NCBI GenBank assembly: GCA_017938215.1
Contig: JAGBBZ010000034.1
Location: forward strand, 99,207-135,796
Length of the DNA: 36,590 nucleotides
Direction of reading: 5' to 3'
Source of the DNA: Eubacterium sp.
GTDB lineage: Bacteria; Bacillota; Clostridia; Lachnospirales; Lachnospiraceae
Of this stretch, positions 7,944-16,674 are shown piece by piece. Position 1 is the stretch's first letter. Every line of letters starts with the position of its first letter. A model generated the notes under the pieces. It did no database searches. It had not been told where the DNA came from and saw only the letters and a list, made by a program, of their open reading frames with translations. Position numbers and translations under genes: made by a program.

Positions 7944-9980
7944 ATGAACAAGGAACAAGGCAGTTTGGCGATTCATTCTGAAAATATTTTCCCGATTATA
8001 AAGAAATGGTTGTATTCCGACCATGATATTTTTATCCGTGAGCTTGTTAGTAACGGATGTGATGCCATTACAAAGCTGAAAAAGCTGGAGATGATGAGCG
8101 AGGCGACGTTGGCAGATGATTATAAGGCAAAAGTAGAAGTGTATGTGAATGCAGAAGAGAAGACCATCCGTTTTGTGGACACAGGTCTTGGTATGTCTTT
8201 TGATGAAGTAAAAGAGTACATCAATCAGATTGCATTTTCCGGTGCTACGGATTTTCTTGAGAAATACAAAGATAAATCCAGTGAGGATCAGATCATCGGT
8301 CACTTTGGTCTTGGTTTTTATAGCGCATTTATGGTGGCAGATAAAGTAGAAATTAATACAAAATCCTATCGAGACGGGGAAACTTCGGTACACTGGGAAT
8401 CCGAAAGTGGAACAGAGTTTGAGATGGGGGAAGGAACCAAAGAAGAAATTGGTACCGAGATTATTTTGCATTTGAATGAAGATAGTTACGAGTTTTCCAA
8501 TGAGTACCGAGTGAAGGAAGTATTGGATAAATATTGCTCCTTTATGCCGGTTGAAATTTTCCTTACCAATGAAAATGCGGAGACACAGTACGAGACCATT
8601 CCTAGTGATGAGGTGACGGAAGAAGATACGGTCATTGAAGAAATCGTAGAGGAACCAAAGGCAGAAGAAAATGCGGAGGGTGACGATGCAGAAGCGAAGG
8701 AGCCGGTGAAAAAAACAAAGATTGTAAAACGCCCGGTTTCCATCAGCGATACGACACCTCTTTGGACCAAGCATCCAAATGAGTGTTCCGAGGAGGATTA
8801 TAAAGAATTTTATCGAACAGTATTCCATGACTACAAGGAGCCATTGTTCTGGATTCATTTGAACATGGATTATCCATTTAACTTGAAAGGTATTTTGTAC
8901 TTCCCGAAAGTAAACTTGGAGTACGAAAATGCGGAAGGTATCATCAAACTTTATAACAATCAGGTGTTTATTGCGGACAACATCAAAGAAGTAATTCCAG
9001 AGTTCCTTCTTTTGTTGAAGGGAGTTATCGATTGTCCGGATCTTCCATTGAACGTATCCCGTAGTGCATTGCAGAACGATGGATTTGTGACAAAGATTTC
9101 GGATTATATTACCAAAAAGGTGGCAGATAAGCTCAGTGGAATGTGCAAGACAGACCGTGAGAATTATGAGAAATACTGGGATGATATCAGTCCATTTATC
9201 AAATATGGTTGCTTGAAGGATCAGAAATTCCAGGAGAAGATGAGAGAGTATGTGCTCTTTAAGGATCTGGATGAGAAATATATGACCATGAAAGAGTATT
9301 TGGAGACGGTGGATGCGCCAGAGGCAGAAGTGGTTGAGCCTGGCGAAGAAGAGAACGGAGAACCAACAGAACCACCAAAAACAACCATCTACTATGTGAC
9401 AGATCTTCAGCAACAAAGCCAGTACATCAATATGTTCCGCGAGCAGGAGAAAAATGCATTTGTGTTGACTCATAGCATTGACCAGCCATTTATTTCTTCT
9501 TTGGAAATGGGTGATGATGCGGTGAAATTCCAGCGTATCGATGCGGAAGTGACGGATGAGTTCAAAGAAGATGTGGCGGAAGAAGAGTTGAAGGAGCAGA
9601 CAGATGTTTTGACAGAGCTCTTCCGAAAAGCGATTGGAAAAGAAAATCTGGAAGTGAAAGTAGAAAAACTGAAGAATGAGAAGCTTTCTTCTATGATTAC
9701 GATTTCAGAAGAAATGAGACGTATGCAGGATATGATGAAAATGTACGCCATGAATGGCATGGGACCGATGGGTGACATGGGTGGCGAGACATTGGTGCTT
9801 AATGCCAATAATAAATTGGTGCAGTATCTTGTGGCAAATAAAGAGGGTGAGCATGCGGAGTTGTTCTGCAAGCAATTGTATGATCTGGCGATGATCAGCA
9901 ATAAGCCACTCAGTCCGGAAGATATGACAGCGTTTATCCAGAGAAGCAACGAAATCATGGAACTTTTGATGGCAGAATAA
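7944..9980 (+). CDS. htpG: HtpG, bacterial Hsp90 chaperone
   Basis: A 678-residue protein beginning at ATG 7944 behind AAGGAGAG. The N-terminal GHKL ATPase shows the catalytic Glu33 and Asn37 (ELVSNGCDA), DTGLGMS, and the GHFGLGFYSAFMVADKV lid region. The middle domain carries the conserved NVSRSALQ segment and the C-terminal dimerisation part is complete. It is longer than E. coli HtpG (624) because of two acidic insertions, about residues 220-265 between the N and middle domains and about 454-480 in the middle domain. It is a cytoplasmic ATP-dependent chaperone that refolds or protects client proteins. The CIRCE site predicts HrcA repression and heat induction. Confidence 0.97.
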   Translation: MNKEQGSLAIHSENIFPIIKKWLYSDHDIFIRELVSNGCDAITKLKKLEMMSEATLADDYKAKVEVYVNAEEKTIRFVDTGLGMSFDEVKEYINQIAFSGATDFLEKYKDKSSEDQIIGHFGLGFYSAFMVADKVEINTKSYRDGETSVHWESESGTEFEMGEGTKEEIGTEIILHLNEDSYEFSNEYRVKEVLDKYCSFMPVEIFLTNENAETQYETIPSDEVTEEDTVIEEIVEEPKAEENAEGDDAEAKEPVKKTKIVKRPVSISDTTPLWTKHPNECSEEDYKEFYRTVFHDYKEPLFWIHLNMDYPFNLKGILYFPKVNLEYENAEGIIKLYNNQVFIADNIKEVIPEFLLLLKGVIDCPDLPLNVSRSALQNDGFVTKISDYITKKVADKLSGMCKTDRENYEKYWDDISPFIKYGCLKDQKFQEKMREYVLFKDLDEKYMTMKEYLETVDAPEAEVVEPGEEENGEPTEPPKTTIYYVTDLQQQSQYINMFREQEKNAFVLTHSIDQPFISSLEMGDDAVKFQRIDAEVTDEFKEDVAEEELKEQTDVLTELFRKAIGKENLEVKVEKLKNEKLSSMITISEEMRRMQDMMKMYAMNGMGPMGDMGGETLVLNANNKLVQYLVANKEGEHAELFCKQLYDLAMISNKPLSPEDMTAFIQRSNEIMELLMAE

Positions 9981-10029
9981 ATTTTGTCATAATTTCATAT
10001 TTTTTGATGCAAACGGCGGGTTTTTATTG

Positions 10030-10035
10030 TATAAT
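10030..10035 (+). promoter_or_regulatory. Predicted -10 box of the SPFH operon
   Basis: A perfect TATAAT lies 74 bases before ATG 10109. The -35 region is poor (TTGATG at 10004, spacer 20), which suggests help from another factor. Confidence 0.5.
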
Positions 10036-10108
10036 AGTGCTATGCGATAAAGCCCGTCGCTTTTTATTTGGAACAAAAGGGCATATATACAGAAAGGAAG
10101 GAAACAAT

Positions 10109-11461
10109 ATGGGATTAATTAAAGCAATATCAGAGGCTGTAAGCGGTACAATTGCCGATCAGTGGAAAGAGTATTTTTACTGTGATTCATTGGACAAAGA
10201 TGTGTTAATGGCAAAGGGACAAAAACGTACGGGTGACAATTCATCCAACACAAAGGGAAGAGATAACATCATTTCAAATGGATCCGGTATTGTGGTGAAT
10301 GAAGGTCAGTGTATGATCATTGTGGAGCAGGGTAAAATTGTGGAAGTCTGTGCGGAGCCAGGCGAGTTTACATATGACAAGTCAACGGAGCCAAGTATCT
10401 TTTCCGGGAATTTGGGAGAGAGCATTAAGCAGACATTTGCTACCATTGGAAGACGTTTTACAATGGGTGGTGACACAGGAAAAGATCAGCGTGTGTACTA
10501 CTTCAATACAAAAGAGATTATTGATAACAAGTTCGGTACAGCAACACCGATTCCGTTCCGTGTAGTGGACCGTAACATTAGTTTGGATATTGATGTGTCC
10601 ATTCGTTGTAATGGTATTTATTCTTATAAGATTGTAGATCCGTTGTTGTTCTATACAAATGTGTGTGCAAACGTGGAGGATGAATTCACAAGAAGTGAAA
10701 TTGATACACAGTTAAAAACGGAGTTTGTAAGTGCGTTGCAACCGGCATTTGCAAAAATTTCGGAGCTGGAGATTCGTCCAAATGCCATTCCGGGACATGT
10801 GGATGAGCTTTGTGCAGCAATGAATGAAAATCTGACGACAAAATGGACAGAACTTCGTGGTCTCGCGATCGTATCCATTGCGATGAATCCGGTTACTCTT
10901 CCAGAGGAAGATGCAGAACTTATCAAACAGGCACAGCGTACTGCGATTATGCGTGATCCATCCATGGCAGCAGCTACGTTAACAGGAGCTCAGGCGGATG
11001 CGATGCGTGCGGCAGCATCCAATGAAAATGGCGCCATGATGGGATTCATGGGTATGGGTATGGCACAGCAAGCAGGTGGTATCAATGCTCAGAATTTATT
11101 CCAAATGGGAGCAGAACAGCAGGCGGCACAGCAGCAAGCAGCAATGCAGCAACAGGCAGCGGCTCCGGTTCAGCCGGCGGCACAACCACAGGCAGGAGCA
11201 TGGACTTGCGCATGTGGAACTCAAAATACTGGTAAGTTCTGTACCGAATGTGCAGCACCAAAGCCAGCAGATAATGGTTGGACATGTAGTTGTGGAGCAG
11301 TAAATAAAGGTAAATTCTGTTCGGAGTGTGGTGGTGCAAAGCCAGCAGGAGCTCCATTGTATCAGTGTGATAAGTGTGGTTGGGAGCCAGAGGATCCAAA
11401 GAATCCACCTAAATTCTGTCCGGAATGTGGAGATCCATTTAATGAATTGGATCAAAAATAA
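10109..11461 (+). CDS. SPFH-domain protein with C-terminal zinc ribbons (YdjI-like)
   Basis: Start chosen at ATG 10109 (AAGGAAGG upstream); the earlier in-frame start at 10004 overlaps the promoter. The 450-residue product has an N-terminal SPFH/Band-7-like domain (about residues 50-280), a Gln/Ala-rich stretch (about 325-360) and three short C-terminal Cys-pair modules (CACG...FCTEC, CSCG...FCSEC, CDKCGW...FCPECG), each able to hold zinc. This layout matches Bacillus YdjI, a flotillin-like protein recruited to the membrane under envelope stress together with PspA. The two genes downstream match YdjG and YdjH. No transmembrane segment is visible, so membrane binding would be through the SPFH part or partners. 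Confidence 0.85.
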   Translation: MGLIKAISEAVSGTIADQWKEYFYCDSLDKDVLMAKGQKRTGDNSSNTKGRDNIISNGSGIVVNEGQCMIIVEQGKIVEVCAEPGEFTYDKSTEPSIFSGNLGESIKQTFATIGRRFTMGGDTGKDQRVYYFNTKEIIDNKFGTATPIPFRVVDRNISLDIDVSIRCNGIYSYKIVDPLLFYTNVCANVEDEFTRSEIDTQLKTEFVSALQPAFAKISELEIRPNAIPGHVDELCAAMNENLTTKWTELRGLAIVSIAMNPVTLPEEDAELIKQAQRTAIMRDPSMAAATLTGAQADAMRAAASNENGAMMGFMGMGMAQQAGGINAQNLFQMGAEQQAAQQQAAMQQQAAAPVQPAAQPQAGAWTCACGTQNTGKFCTECAAPKPADNGWTCSCGAVNKGKFCSECGGAKPAGAPLYQCDKCGWEPEDPKNPPKFCPECGDPFNELDQK

Positions 11462-11478
11462 TAGAGAGAGGTGTTAAG

Positions 11479-12564
11479 ATGGCTACGGTATTGGAATATA
11501 AATGTCCATGTTGTGGCGGTGTAATAGAATTTGATAGCGCCTCACAGCAGATGAAATGCCCGTATTGTGATACAACATTCGATGCGGAGACATTGAAAAG
11601 CTATGACGATGTCCTGAGTCAGGAGCAAGAAGATGAAATGACATGGGAAACGGCAGCGGGAAGCGAGTGGCAGGAAGGCGAGACGGATGGAATGGCTGTG
11701 TACGTCTGCGAAAGTTGTGGCGGTGAGATTATTGCGGAAACCACGACAGGAGCTACAAAGTGTCCTTATTGCGACAATCCGGTTATTATGACGAGACAGT
11801 TTGCGGGAGATCTTCGTCCGGATTATGTAATTCCATTTAAGTTGGATAAAAAAGCTGCCAAGGCGGCGATGAACGCTCACCTTCAAGGAAAACGTTTGTT
11901 GCCAAAGGTATTTAAGGATGAAAACCACATCGATGAGATCAAAGGTGTGTATGTCCCATTCTGGCTTTTTGATGCAGATGCGGATGCGAACATTCGTTAT
12001 AAGGCGACGAAGCTTCGTGCATGGAGTGATAGCAATTATGATTACACAGAGACGAGTTATTTTGCGATACATCGTGCCGGTAATATCGGATTTGAACGGG
12101 TGCCCGTGGATGGCTCTACACAGATGCCGGATGATTTGATGGAATCCATTGAACCATTTGATTTTTCGGATGCAGTGGATTTTCAGACAGCGTATCTTTC
12201 GGGATATCTGGCAGATCGTTATGATGTGACTTCGGAAGAGAGTATCCAGCGTGCAAATCAGCGTATTAAGACCAGTGCGGAACAGGCTTTTGCGGCCACT
12301 GTTGTCGGCTATACGACAGTTACTCCGGAAAGCACGAATGTGCGCTTGTCCAATGGAAAAGCGAAGTATGCGTTGTATCCGGTTTGGTTATTAAATACCA
12401 GCTGGAATGGCGAAAAGTACATATTTGCCATGAATGGACAGACGGGAAAATTTGTGGGAAATCTTCCATTAGATAAGGGTGCGTATTGGAAGTGGTTTGG
12501 TGGTCTTGCCAGCATTTGCAGTGTAGTAGCATTTGCTATTATGTTCATTTGGTGGCTGATATAG
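11479..12564 (+). CDS. Double zinc-ribbon membrane protein (YdjG-like)
   Basis: A 361-residue protein with two TFIIB-type zinc ribbons at the N terminus (YKCPCCGG...CPYCD and YVCESCGG...CPYCD, residues about 7-35 and 75-105), a central conserved region and a single C-terminal transmembrane helix (about 337-360). It starts 17 bases after the SPFH gene, behind AGAGAGG. The match to Bacillus YdjG is by architecture and operon position. In Bacillus, YdjG and YdjH help bring YdjI and PspA to damaged membranes. Confidence 0.8.
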   Translation: MATVLEYKCPCCGGVIEFDSASQQMKCPYCDTTFDAETLKSYDDVLSQEQEDEMTWETAAGSEWQEGETDGMAVYVCESCGGEIIAETTTGATKCPYCDNPVIMTRQFAGDLRPDYVIPFKLDKKAAKAAMNAHLQGKRLLPKVFKDENHIDEIKGVYVPFWLFDADADANIRYKATKLRAWSDSNYDYTETSYFAIHRAGNIGFERVPVDGSTQMPDDLMESIEPFDFSDAVDFQTAYLSGYLADRYDVTSEESIQRANQRIKTSAEQAFAATVVGYTTVTPESTNVRLSNGKAKYALYPVWLLNTSWNGEKYIFAMNGQTGKFVGNLPLDKGAYWKWFGGLASICSVVAFAIMFIWWLI

Positions 12565-12577
12565 AAAGGAGAAGAAT

Positions 12578-13396
12578 ATGAATCGAAAAAGAAATGTTTT
12601 TATGCTTATTTTGATGATGGTTCTGTCAGTGGTTTCTCCTTTGAACATAAAGGCACAGACCATTCCGGAAGAACGACAGTTGCCACGTTTGGTTGATGAT
12701 GGTGCGATATTGACAGATGCAGAAGAAGCGACAATTTTGAGCAAGTTAGACGAAATTAGTGAACGTCAGCAATGTGATGTGGCAGTTGTAACAGTAGAGT
12801 CATTGGAGGGGAAAGGTGTCAAACTCTATGCAGATGACTTTTACGATTTTAATGGATATGGTATGGGAGAAGGAGACGATGGCGTCTTGCTTCTTGTGAG
12901 TATGAATGACCGAGAGTGGGCGATAACCACATACGGAAAAGCGATTCCAGCTTTTACCGCGGCAGGGTTATCTTATATGGAGGATCAGTTCCGTCCACTT
13001 TTGACGGACGGGGATTACGCACAAGCGTTTCATACCTTTGCTGATCACTGTGATGATTACATTACGCAGGCAGCAACAGGAACTCCATATGATACAGGAA
13101 ATATGCCAAGAGGTGCGTTTCCATTTTTGACACGTTTGGCGATGGCTCTTGCTATTGGACTTATCATTGCGTTTGTGGTTGTGACTCATATGAAATCACA
13201 GTTGACATCCGTGGGATTTCAAAAAGCTGCGGCTGCATATGAGAAGCAGGGATCGATGCAGATACGAAATCAAAGCGATTTGTTCTTGTACCGCAATGTG
13301 ACGAGAAGACGTAAACCGAAACAAAGTTCTGGTGGAGGTGGCATGAGTACTGGTTCCTCCGGACGTTCTCATGGTGGTTCCAGTGGTAGCTTCTAA
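12578..13396 (+). CDS. TPM-domain protein (YdjH-like)
   Basis: A 272-residue secreted/membrane protein: N-terminal signal or anchor helix (about residues 6-25), then a TPM (YgcG-type) domain with the DDGAILTD and DDGVLLLVSMNDREW segments (about 35-165), a second transmembrane helix (about 183-203) and a basic end that closes in a Gly/Ser-rich tail. TPM proteins are thought to act in the assembly or repair of membrane complexes. The gene follows the zinc-ribbon gene by 13 bases and is ended by a strong terminator. Confidence 0.85.
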   Translation: MNRKRNVFMLILMMVLSVVSPLNIKAQTIPEERQLPRLVDDGAILTDAEEATILSKLDEISERQQCDVAVVTVESLEGKGVKLYADDFYDFNGYGMGEGDDGVLLLVSMNDREWAITTYGKAIPAFTAAGLSYMEDQFRPLLTDGDYAQAFHTFADHCDDYITQAATGTPYDTGNMPRGAFPFLTRLAMALAIGLIIAFVVVTHMKSQLTSVGFQKAAAAYEKQGSMQIRNQSDLFLYRNVTRRRKPKQSSGGGGMSTGSSGRSHGGSSGSF

Positions 13397-13401
13397 ATAG
13401 T

Positions 13402-13442
13402 AAAAAAAGTTCCGAAATCTCATTGAGATTCGGAACTTTTTT
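13402..13442. terminator. Bidirectional terminator
   Basis: A-rich and T-rich flanks surround a stem of GTTCCG and AATCTCA with their complements. It ends the TPM operon on the plus strand and the tRNA transcript on the minus strand. Confidence 0.85.
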
Positions 13443-13446
13443 ATTC

Positions 13447-13519
13447 AGCTTCGAAAGGGACTTGAACCCTCGACCCCTTCATTACGAGTGAAGTGCTCTA
13501 CCGACTGAGCTATCGAAGC
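13447..13519 (-). tRNA. tRNA-Thr (anticodon CGU)
   Basis: The minus strand folds into a full cloverleaf: acceptor stem GCTTCGA with TCGAAGC, D-arm with the AGTCGGTAGA loop, anticodon stem CTTCA/TGAAG with loop CTCGTAA (anticodon CGT, plus-strand 13484-13486), a 5-base variable loop and TTCAAGT in the T loop. The 3' CCA is not encoded. CGU reads ACG codons. There is one mismatch-free acceptor stem and no sign of decay. Confidence 0.97.
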
Positions 13520-13668
13520 AAAACAACACTATTATGATACAATATTCCGTCCTCTTTTGCAAGTGTTTTTTTACAGAATTGTAAATGTAAAATTGTATTT
13601 TATATAAAATTAGAATTATTTTATATTTTTTTTCGTGAATATACATTTAATTCCTACGGTAAGTGTTG

Positions 13669-13674
13669 TATAAT
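13669..13674 (+). promoter_or_regulatory. Predicted -10 box for the small membrane protein
   Basis: TATAAT 66 bases before ATG 13740, with a weak TTTAAT at the -35 position (13646-13651, spacer 17). The AT-rich stretch 13520-13668 otherwise holds nothing that I can assign. Confidence 0.5.
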
Positions 13675-13739
13675 GAATGTAGAAAAAAGAAAGAAAAGTA
13701 GAAAAGTAGGAAAAGGGGCCCTGAAAAGGGGGAATAGTT

Positions 13740-14042
13740 ATGGAAAAGAATGCAAATTTTAAAGAACGATTGGTTTACGTATATAATCATTTAACCGTAA
13801 AAGAGCGTGTAGTGTGGGTATTGCAGATGATTTTAACAATTGTGGTCTTGGTTATCGCGATGCTTGGAATTAAAGGTGTATATCCAATTTACATGACGAA
13901 TGTGATTGATTTGGTTTTATTGATGTGTTTGTTTGTTGTTTCCGGTATCAAGTTTGTGCCAGAACGTATAATATATGCGATTATTTATTTTGTGTTGGCG
14001 TTGGTGATGGGGGCTATTCTAGTTGCTAGTTTCTTTATTTAA
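13740..14042 (+). CDS. Small three-helix membrane protein
   Basis: A 100-residue protein with a charged N-terminal 20 residues and three hydrophobic segments (about 26-44, 52-68 and 75-100), ending in the last helix. It is monocistronic with its own TATAAT and a terminator 29 bases after the stop. A GGGGGAA ribosome site precedes the ATG. I do not recognise a family; the size would suit a holin-like or envelope protein, but nothing in the sequence shows that. Confidence 0.65.
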   Translation: MEKNANFKERLVYVYNHLTVKERVVWVLQMILTIVVLVIAMLGIKGVYPIYMTNVIDLVLLMCLFVVSGIKFVPERIIYAIIYFVLALVMGAILVASFFI

Positions 14043-14070
14043 AATAAATATAAACTCCTTTTTAATGAAA

Positions 14071-14105
14071 GCAGCGTAGGTCTCATCTCCCTACGCTGCC
14101 TTTTT
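14071..14105 (+). terminator. Intrinsic terminator
   Basis: A 10-bp stem (14071-14080 with its complement at 14090-14099) and a run of five T residues. Ends the small membrane-protein transcript. Confidence 0.85.
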
Positions 14106-14111
14106 GCGCGT

Positions 14112-14300
14112 AAGCTACAAGCCATGCAGAACCAAAAGGACAGCCACTCGTGAGCTTGCTCACTAGAGTGGCTGTCCTTTTGGTTCTATACGGCGCCAGC
14201 CGCGATGATGAGCTTGCAAAGCAAGCGAAGAATCGGTATGGCTTGTAGCTTTAGGTTCTATACGGCGCCAGCATAGCGAACTGCGTTCGCATGGAAGAAT
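14112..14300. repeat. Branched palindromic repeat, copy A
   Basis: A 14-bp outer stem (14112-14125 with 14238-14251) encloses a perfect 22-bp hairpin (14128-14149 with 14166-14187). That hairpin is topped by GTGAGC-TT-GCTCAC and a 2-base bulge, and followed by a core ATACGGCGCCAGC...GATGATGAGC...GCGAAGAAT. A second, partial unit follows: the 19 bases at 14182-14200 recur at 14254-14272 and lead into another hairpin (GCGAAC...GTTCGC) and GAAGAATCGG. A related copy lies at 25131-25312. There is no gene in it. The rest of 14043-14493 holds only the terminator and the acpP promoter. Confidence 0.85.
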
Positions 14301-14353
14301 CGGACGTTACAAAGAGTGTGGAAGAAATATAGTAACGATTTCTTGTCATAATC

Positions 14354-14382
14354 TTGACAAAAAACATAAGATACGATAAAAT
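14354..14382 (+). promoter_or_regulatory. acpP promoter
   Basis: Perfect TTGACA (14354-14359), 17 bases, TAAAAT (14377-14382). The 5' leader to acpP is about 105 bases. Confidence 0.75.
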
Positions 14383-14493
14383 ACTGAATGACTCATGTAG
14401 TTGAGAAATATTGAAAATAATAATGACGAGAATTCACACTACATAAAGTATTATGTTTGAGGAGGGTTCTAGTCAGAAAAAGGAGAAATAATC

Positions 14494-14724
14494 ATGTTAG
14501 AAAAAATGCAGGAACTTATCGCAGATCAGTTGAGCGTAGATGCAGACAGCATCACAGAAGCTTCTTCTTTCAAAGATGATTTGGGAGCAGACTCTTTGGA
14601 TCTCTATGAATTGATCATGGCTCTTGAGGAAGAGTACGAAGTAGAGATTCCTACAGATGATTTGGAAAGCATCAACACTGTAGGTGATGTAATTAACTTC
14701 TTGAAAGAAAAAGGAGTAGAGTAA
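14494..14724 (+). CDS. acpP: Acyl carrier protein
   Basis: A 76-residue acidic protein with the phosphopantetheine site Ser in GADSLDLYELIMALEEEY (Ser36 of DSL). It carries growing acyl chains as thioesters for the FAS-II enzymes encoded next to it. Length and sequence are standard. It is followed by a 210-base structured gap before fabD and has its own promoter, so it can be made in excess over the enzymes. Start is fixed by AAAAAGGAG. Confidence 0.97.
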   Translation: MLEKMQELIADQLSVDADSITEASSFKDDLGADSLDLYELIMALEEEYEVEIPTDDLESINTVGDVINFLKEKGVE

Positions 14725-14735
14725 TTACATCAAGA

Positions 14736-14821
14736 GGATATCGGCGATATCCAGACATGAAATGTGATTTACAAAGCGACGAAATGGTGTGGTTGTTGAT
14801 TTTATCGGCAACCACCATTTC
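14736..14821. repeat. Two hairpins between acpP and fabD
   Basis: GGATATCG with CGATATCC (14736-14752) and a 13-bp stem with a 2-base bulge (14781-14795 with 14809-14821). No T run follows either one, so they are not plain terminators; they may set the acpP-to-fabD ratio by partial stops or by RNA processing. A further short inverted repeat (ACACCA at 14841 with TGGTGT at 14871) lies before fabD. Confidence 0.6.
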
Positions 14822-14935
14822 AAAATATGGACCATTTCTGACACCATTGGTAGGCGAGAACGCTTGCTCTTGGTGTTGAAGTTATGTAAAAGAATGAGAA
14901 GAGCGTAAAAGCATGCGCGGAAAAGAGGTAAAGAT

Positions 14936-15868
14936 ATGGGTAAGATTGCATTTGTATTCCCAGGACAGGGTTCACAAAAGGTAGGTATGGGAAAAGAATT
15001 TTATGACAATTCTCCGATTGCAAAAGAGATATTTGATAAAGCAAGTGAAGCGGTAGGATTGGATTTGAAAGCGCTTTGCTTTGAGGAAAATGAGGATATT
15101 AACATTACAGAGTTTACACAGGTGGCACTGTTGACAACAAGTGTTGCGATTATGGAAGTGTTGCGTGACCGCGGAATCGAACCAGATGTAGCAGCAGGTT
15201 TAAGTCTTGGTGAGTATTGTGCATTGGTTGCAGCAAAATCCATGAACTACATAGATGCAGCGAAAGCAGTTCGTAAGCGTGGTATTTTTATGCAGGAAGA
15301 AGTACCGGCAGGAGTTGGTGGCATGGCAGCCATTATGGGATTGGACGCTGCTGAAATCGAAGCAGCGATTGATGGAATTGATCAGGTACAGGTGGCAAAT
15401 TATAACTGCCCAGGTCAGATCGTTATCTCTGGTAAAAAAGAGGCTGTTGAAGAAGGTGCTGAAAAATGCAAAGAAGCTGGTGCAAAACGTGCCGTTATGT
15501 TGAATGTAAGCGGACCATTTCATTCTGATCTTCTTAAGGGCGCAGGGGCGAAGCTTGAGAAAGTATTGGATGAGATTGAGATTGGAAAACCAGAGATTCC
15601 ATACGTGGCGAATGTGACAGCAGGATATGTGACAGAGCAGGCAGACATTGAGCCGTTGTTGGTGAAACAGGTTTCATCCTCCGTTCGCTGGCAGCAGTCG
15701 GTAGAGACAATGGTAGCAGATGGTGTAGATACCTTTATTGAATTGGGACCAGGTCGTACTTTGGCTGGATTCAACAAGAAAATTGGAAAAGCAATTGGTA
15801 AAGAGTTGACTACATACAGTGTGGGAACTCTTGAAGAGATGGAAGCAGTAATCGAAGCGTTAAAGTAA
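14936..15868 (+). CDS. fabD: Malonyl-CoA:ACP transacylase
   Basis: A 310-residue enzyme that moves malonyl from CoA to ACP for fatty acid elongation. Shows FPGQGSQ at the N terminus, the nucleophile Ser90 in GLSLGEY and the catalytic His196 in GPFHSDLL. Full length for the family. Start at ATG 14936 behind AAAAGAGG. fabG follows by 11 bases, so the two are co-transcribed. Confidence 0.97.
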   Translation: MGKIAFVFPGQGSQKVGMGKEFYDNSPIAKEIFDKASEAVGLDLKALCFEENEDINITEFTQVALLTTSVAIMEVLRDRGIEPDVAAGLSLGEYCALVAAKSMNYIDAAKAVRKRGIFMQEEVPAGVGGMAAIMGLDAAEIEAAIDGIDQVQVANYNCPGQIVISGKKEAVEEGAEKCKEAGAKRAVMLNVSGPFHSDLLKGAGAKLEKVLDEIEIGKPEIPYVANVTAGYVTEQADIEPLLVKQVSSSVRWQQSVETMVADGVDTFIELGPGRTLAGFNKKIGKAIGKELTTYSVGTLEEMEAVIEALK

Positions 15869-15879
15869 GGAGAATTTGT

Positions 15880-16623
15880 ATGTTATTAGAAGATAAGATT
15901 GCCGTTGTGACTGGTGCAGGTCGCGGAATCGGTAGAGGAATTGCTCTTGCATTGGCAAGAGAAGGAGCGATGGTTATCGTAAACTATAACGGTTCAGCTG
16001 ACCGCGCAGCAGAAGTGGTAAGCACCATCGAAGCAAATGGTGGAAAAGCGGTTGCCATTCAGTGTAATGTAAGTGATTTTGAGGCGGCAAAAGAATTTTA
16101 TGCCAATATTGTAAAAGAGTATGGAAGAATTGATATTCTTGTAAATAATGCAGGAATCACAAAGGATAATTTGATTATGAAGATGTCTGAGGAAGAATTC
16201 CAGGCAGTCATTCAGACAAACTTGGCAGGAACCTTCCATGGAGTGAAGTTTGTGACACGTCCGATGATGAAACAAAGATGTGGTCGTATCATCAACATTG
16301 CTTCCGTTTCTGGTGTGATCGGAAACATGGGCCAGGCAAACTATTCTGCATCTAAGGCAGGGGTCATTGGTCTTACAAAGGCAATGGCGAAAGAGTTGGC
16401 TGCAAGAAACATTACAGTAAATGCCATTGCGCCAGGATTTATTGAAACAGAGATGACAGATGTGTTGAGTGATTCTGTAAAAGAGGCAGCCGTGTCTACG
16501 ATTCCTCTTGGCAAATTTGGAGAAGTGGATGACATCGCGGAGGCAGTTGTATTCTTAGCTTCGGATAAGGCAAAATACATTACTGGTCAGGTGCTCTGTG
16601 TAGACGGTGGTATTGCAATGTAA
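15880..16623 (+). CDS. fabG: 3-oxoacyl-ACP reductase
   Basis: A 247-residue short-chain dehydrogenase that reduces 3-oxoacyl-ACP with NADPH. The cofactor loop TGAGRGIG (11-18), NNAG (89-92), and the catalytic Ser142, Tyr155 and Lys159 (YSASK) are present. The C-terminal VDGGIAM is standard. Part of the fabD-fabG-fabF run. Confidence 0.96.
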   Translation: MLLEDKIAVVTGAGRGIGRGIALALAREGAMVIVNYNGSADRAAEVVSTIEANGGKAVAIQCNVSDFEAAKEFYANIVKEYGRIDILVNNAGITKDNLIMKMSEEEFQAVIQTNLAGTFHGVKFVTRPMMKQRCGRIINIASVSGVIGNMGQANYSASKAGVIGLTKAMAKELAARNITVNAIAPGFIETEMTDVLSDSVKEAAVSTIPLGKFGEVDDIAEAVVFLASDKAKYITGQVLCVDGGIAM

Positions 16624-16674
16624 TCAAGTTCGTATGGAACTGTACATAGAGGTAATTTTTAGGAGGTTTATTCA

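Noticed and set aside
7905-9473. 522-residue open frame on the minus strand opposite htpG
   Set aside because: It covers the htpG promoter and most of htpG, with low-complexity hydrophobic composition and no motif.
14383-14493. FapR or FabT operator before acpP
   Set aside because: Several TTGA-like half-sites occur but no convincing match to either operator.
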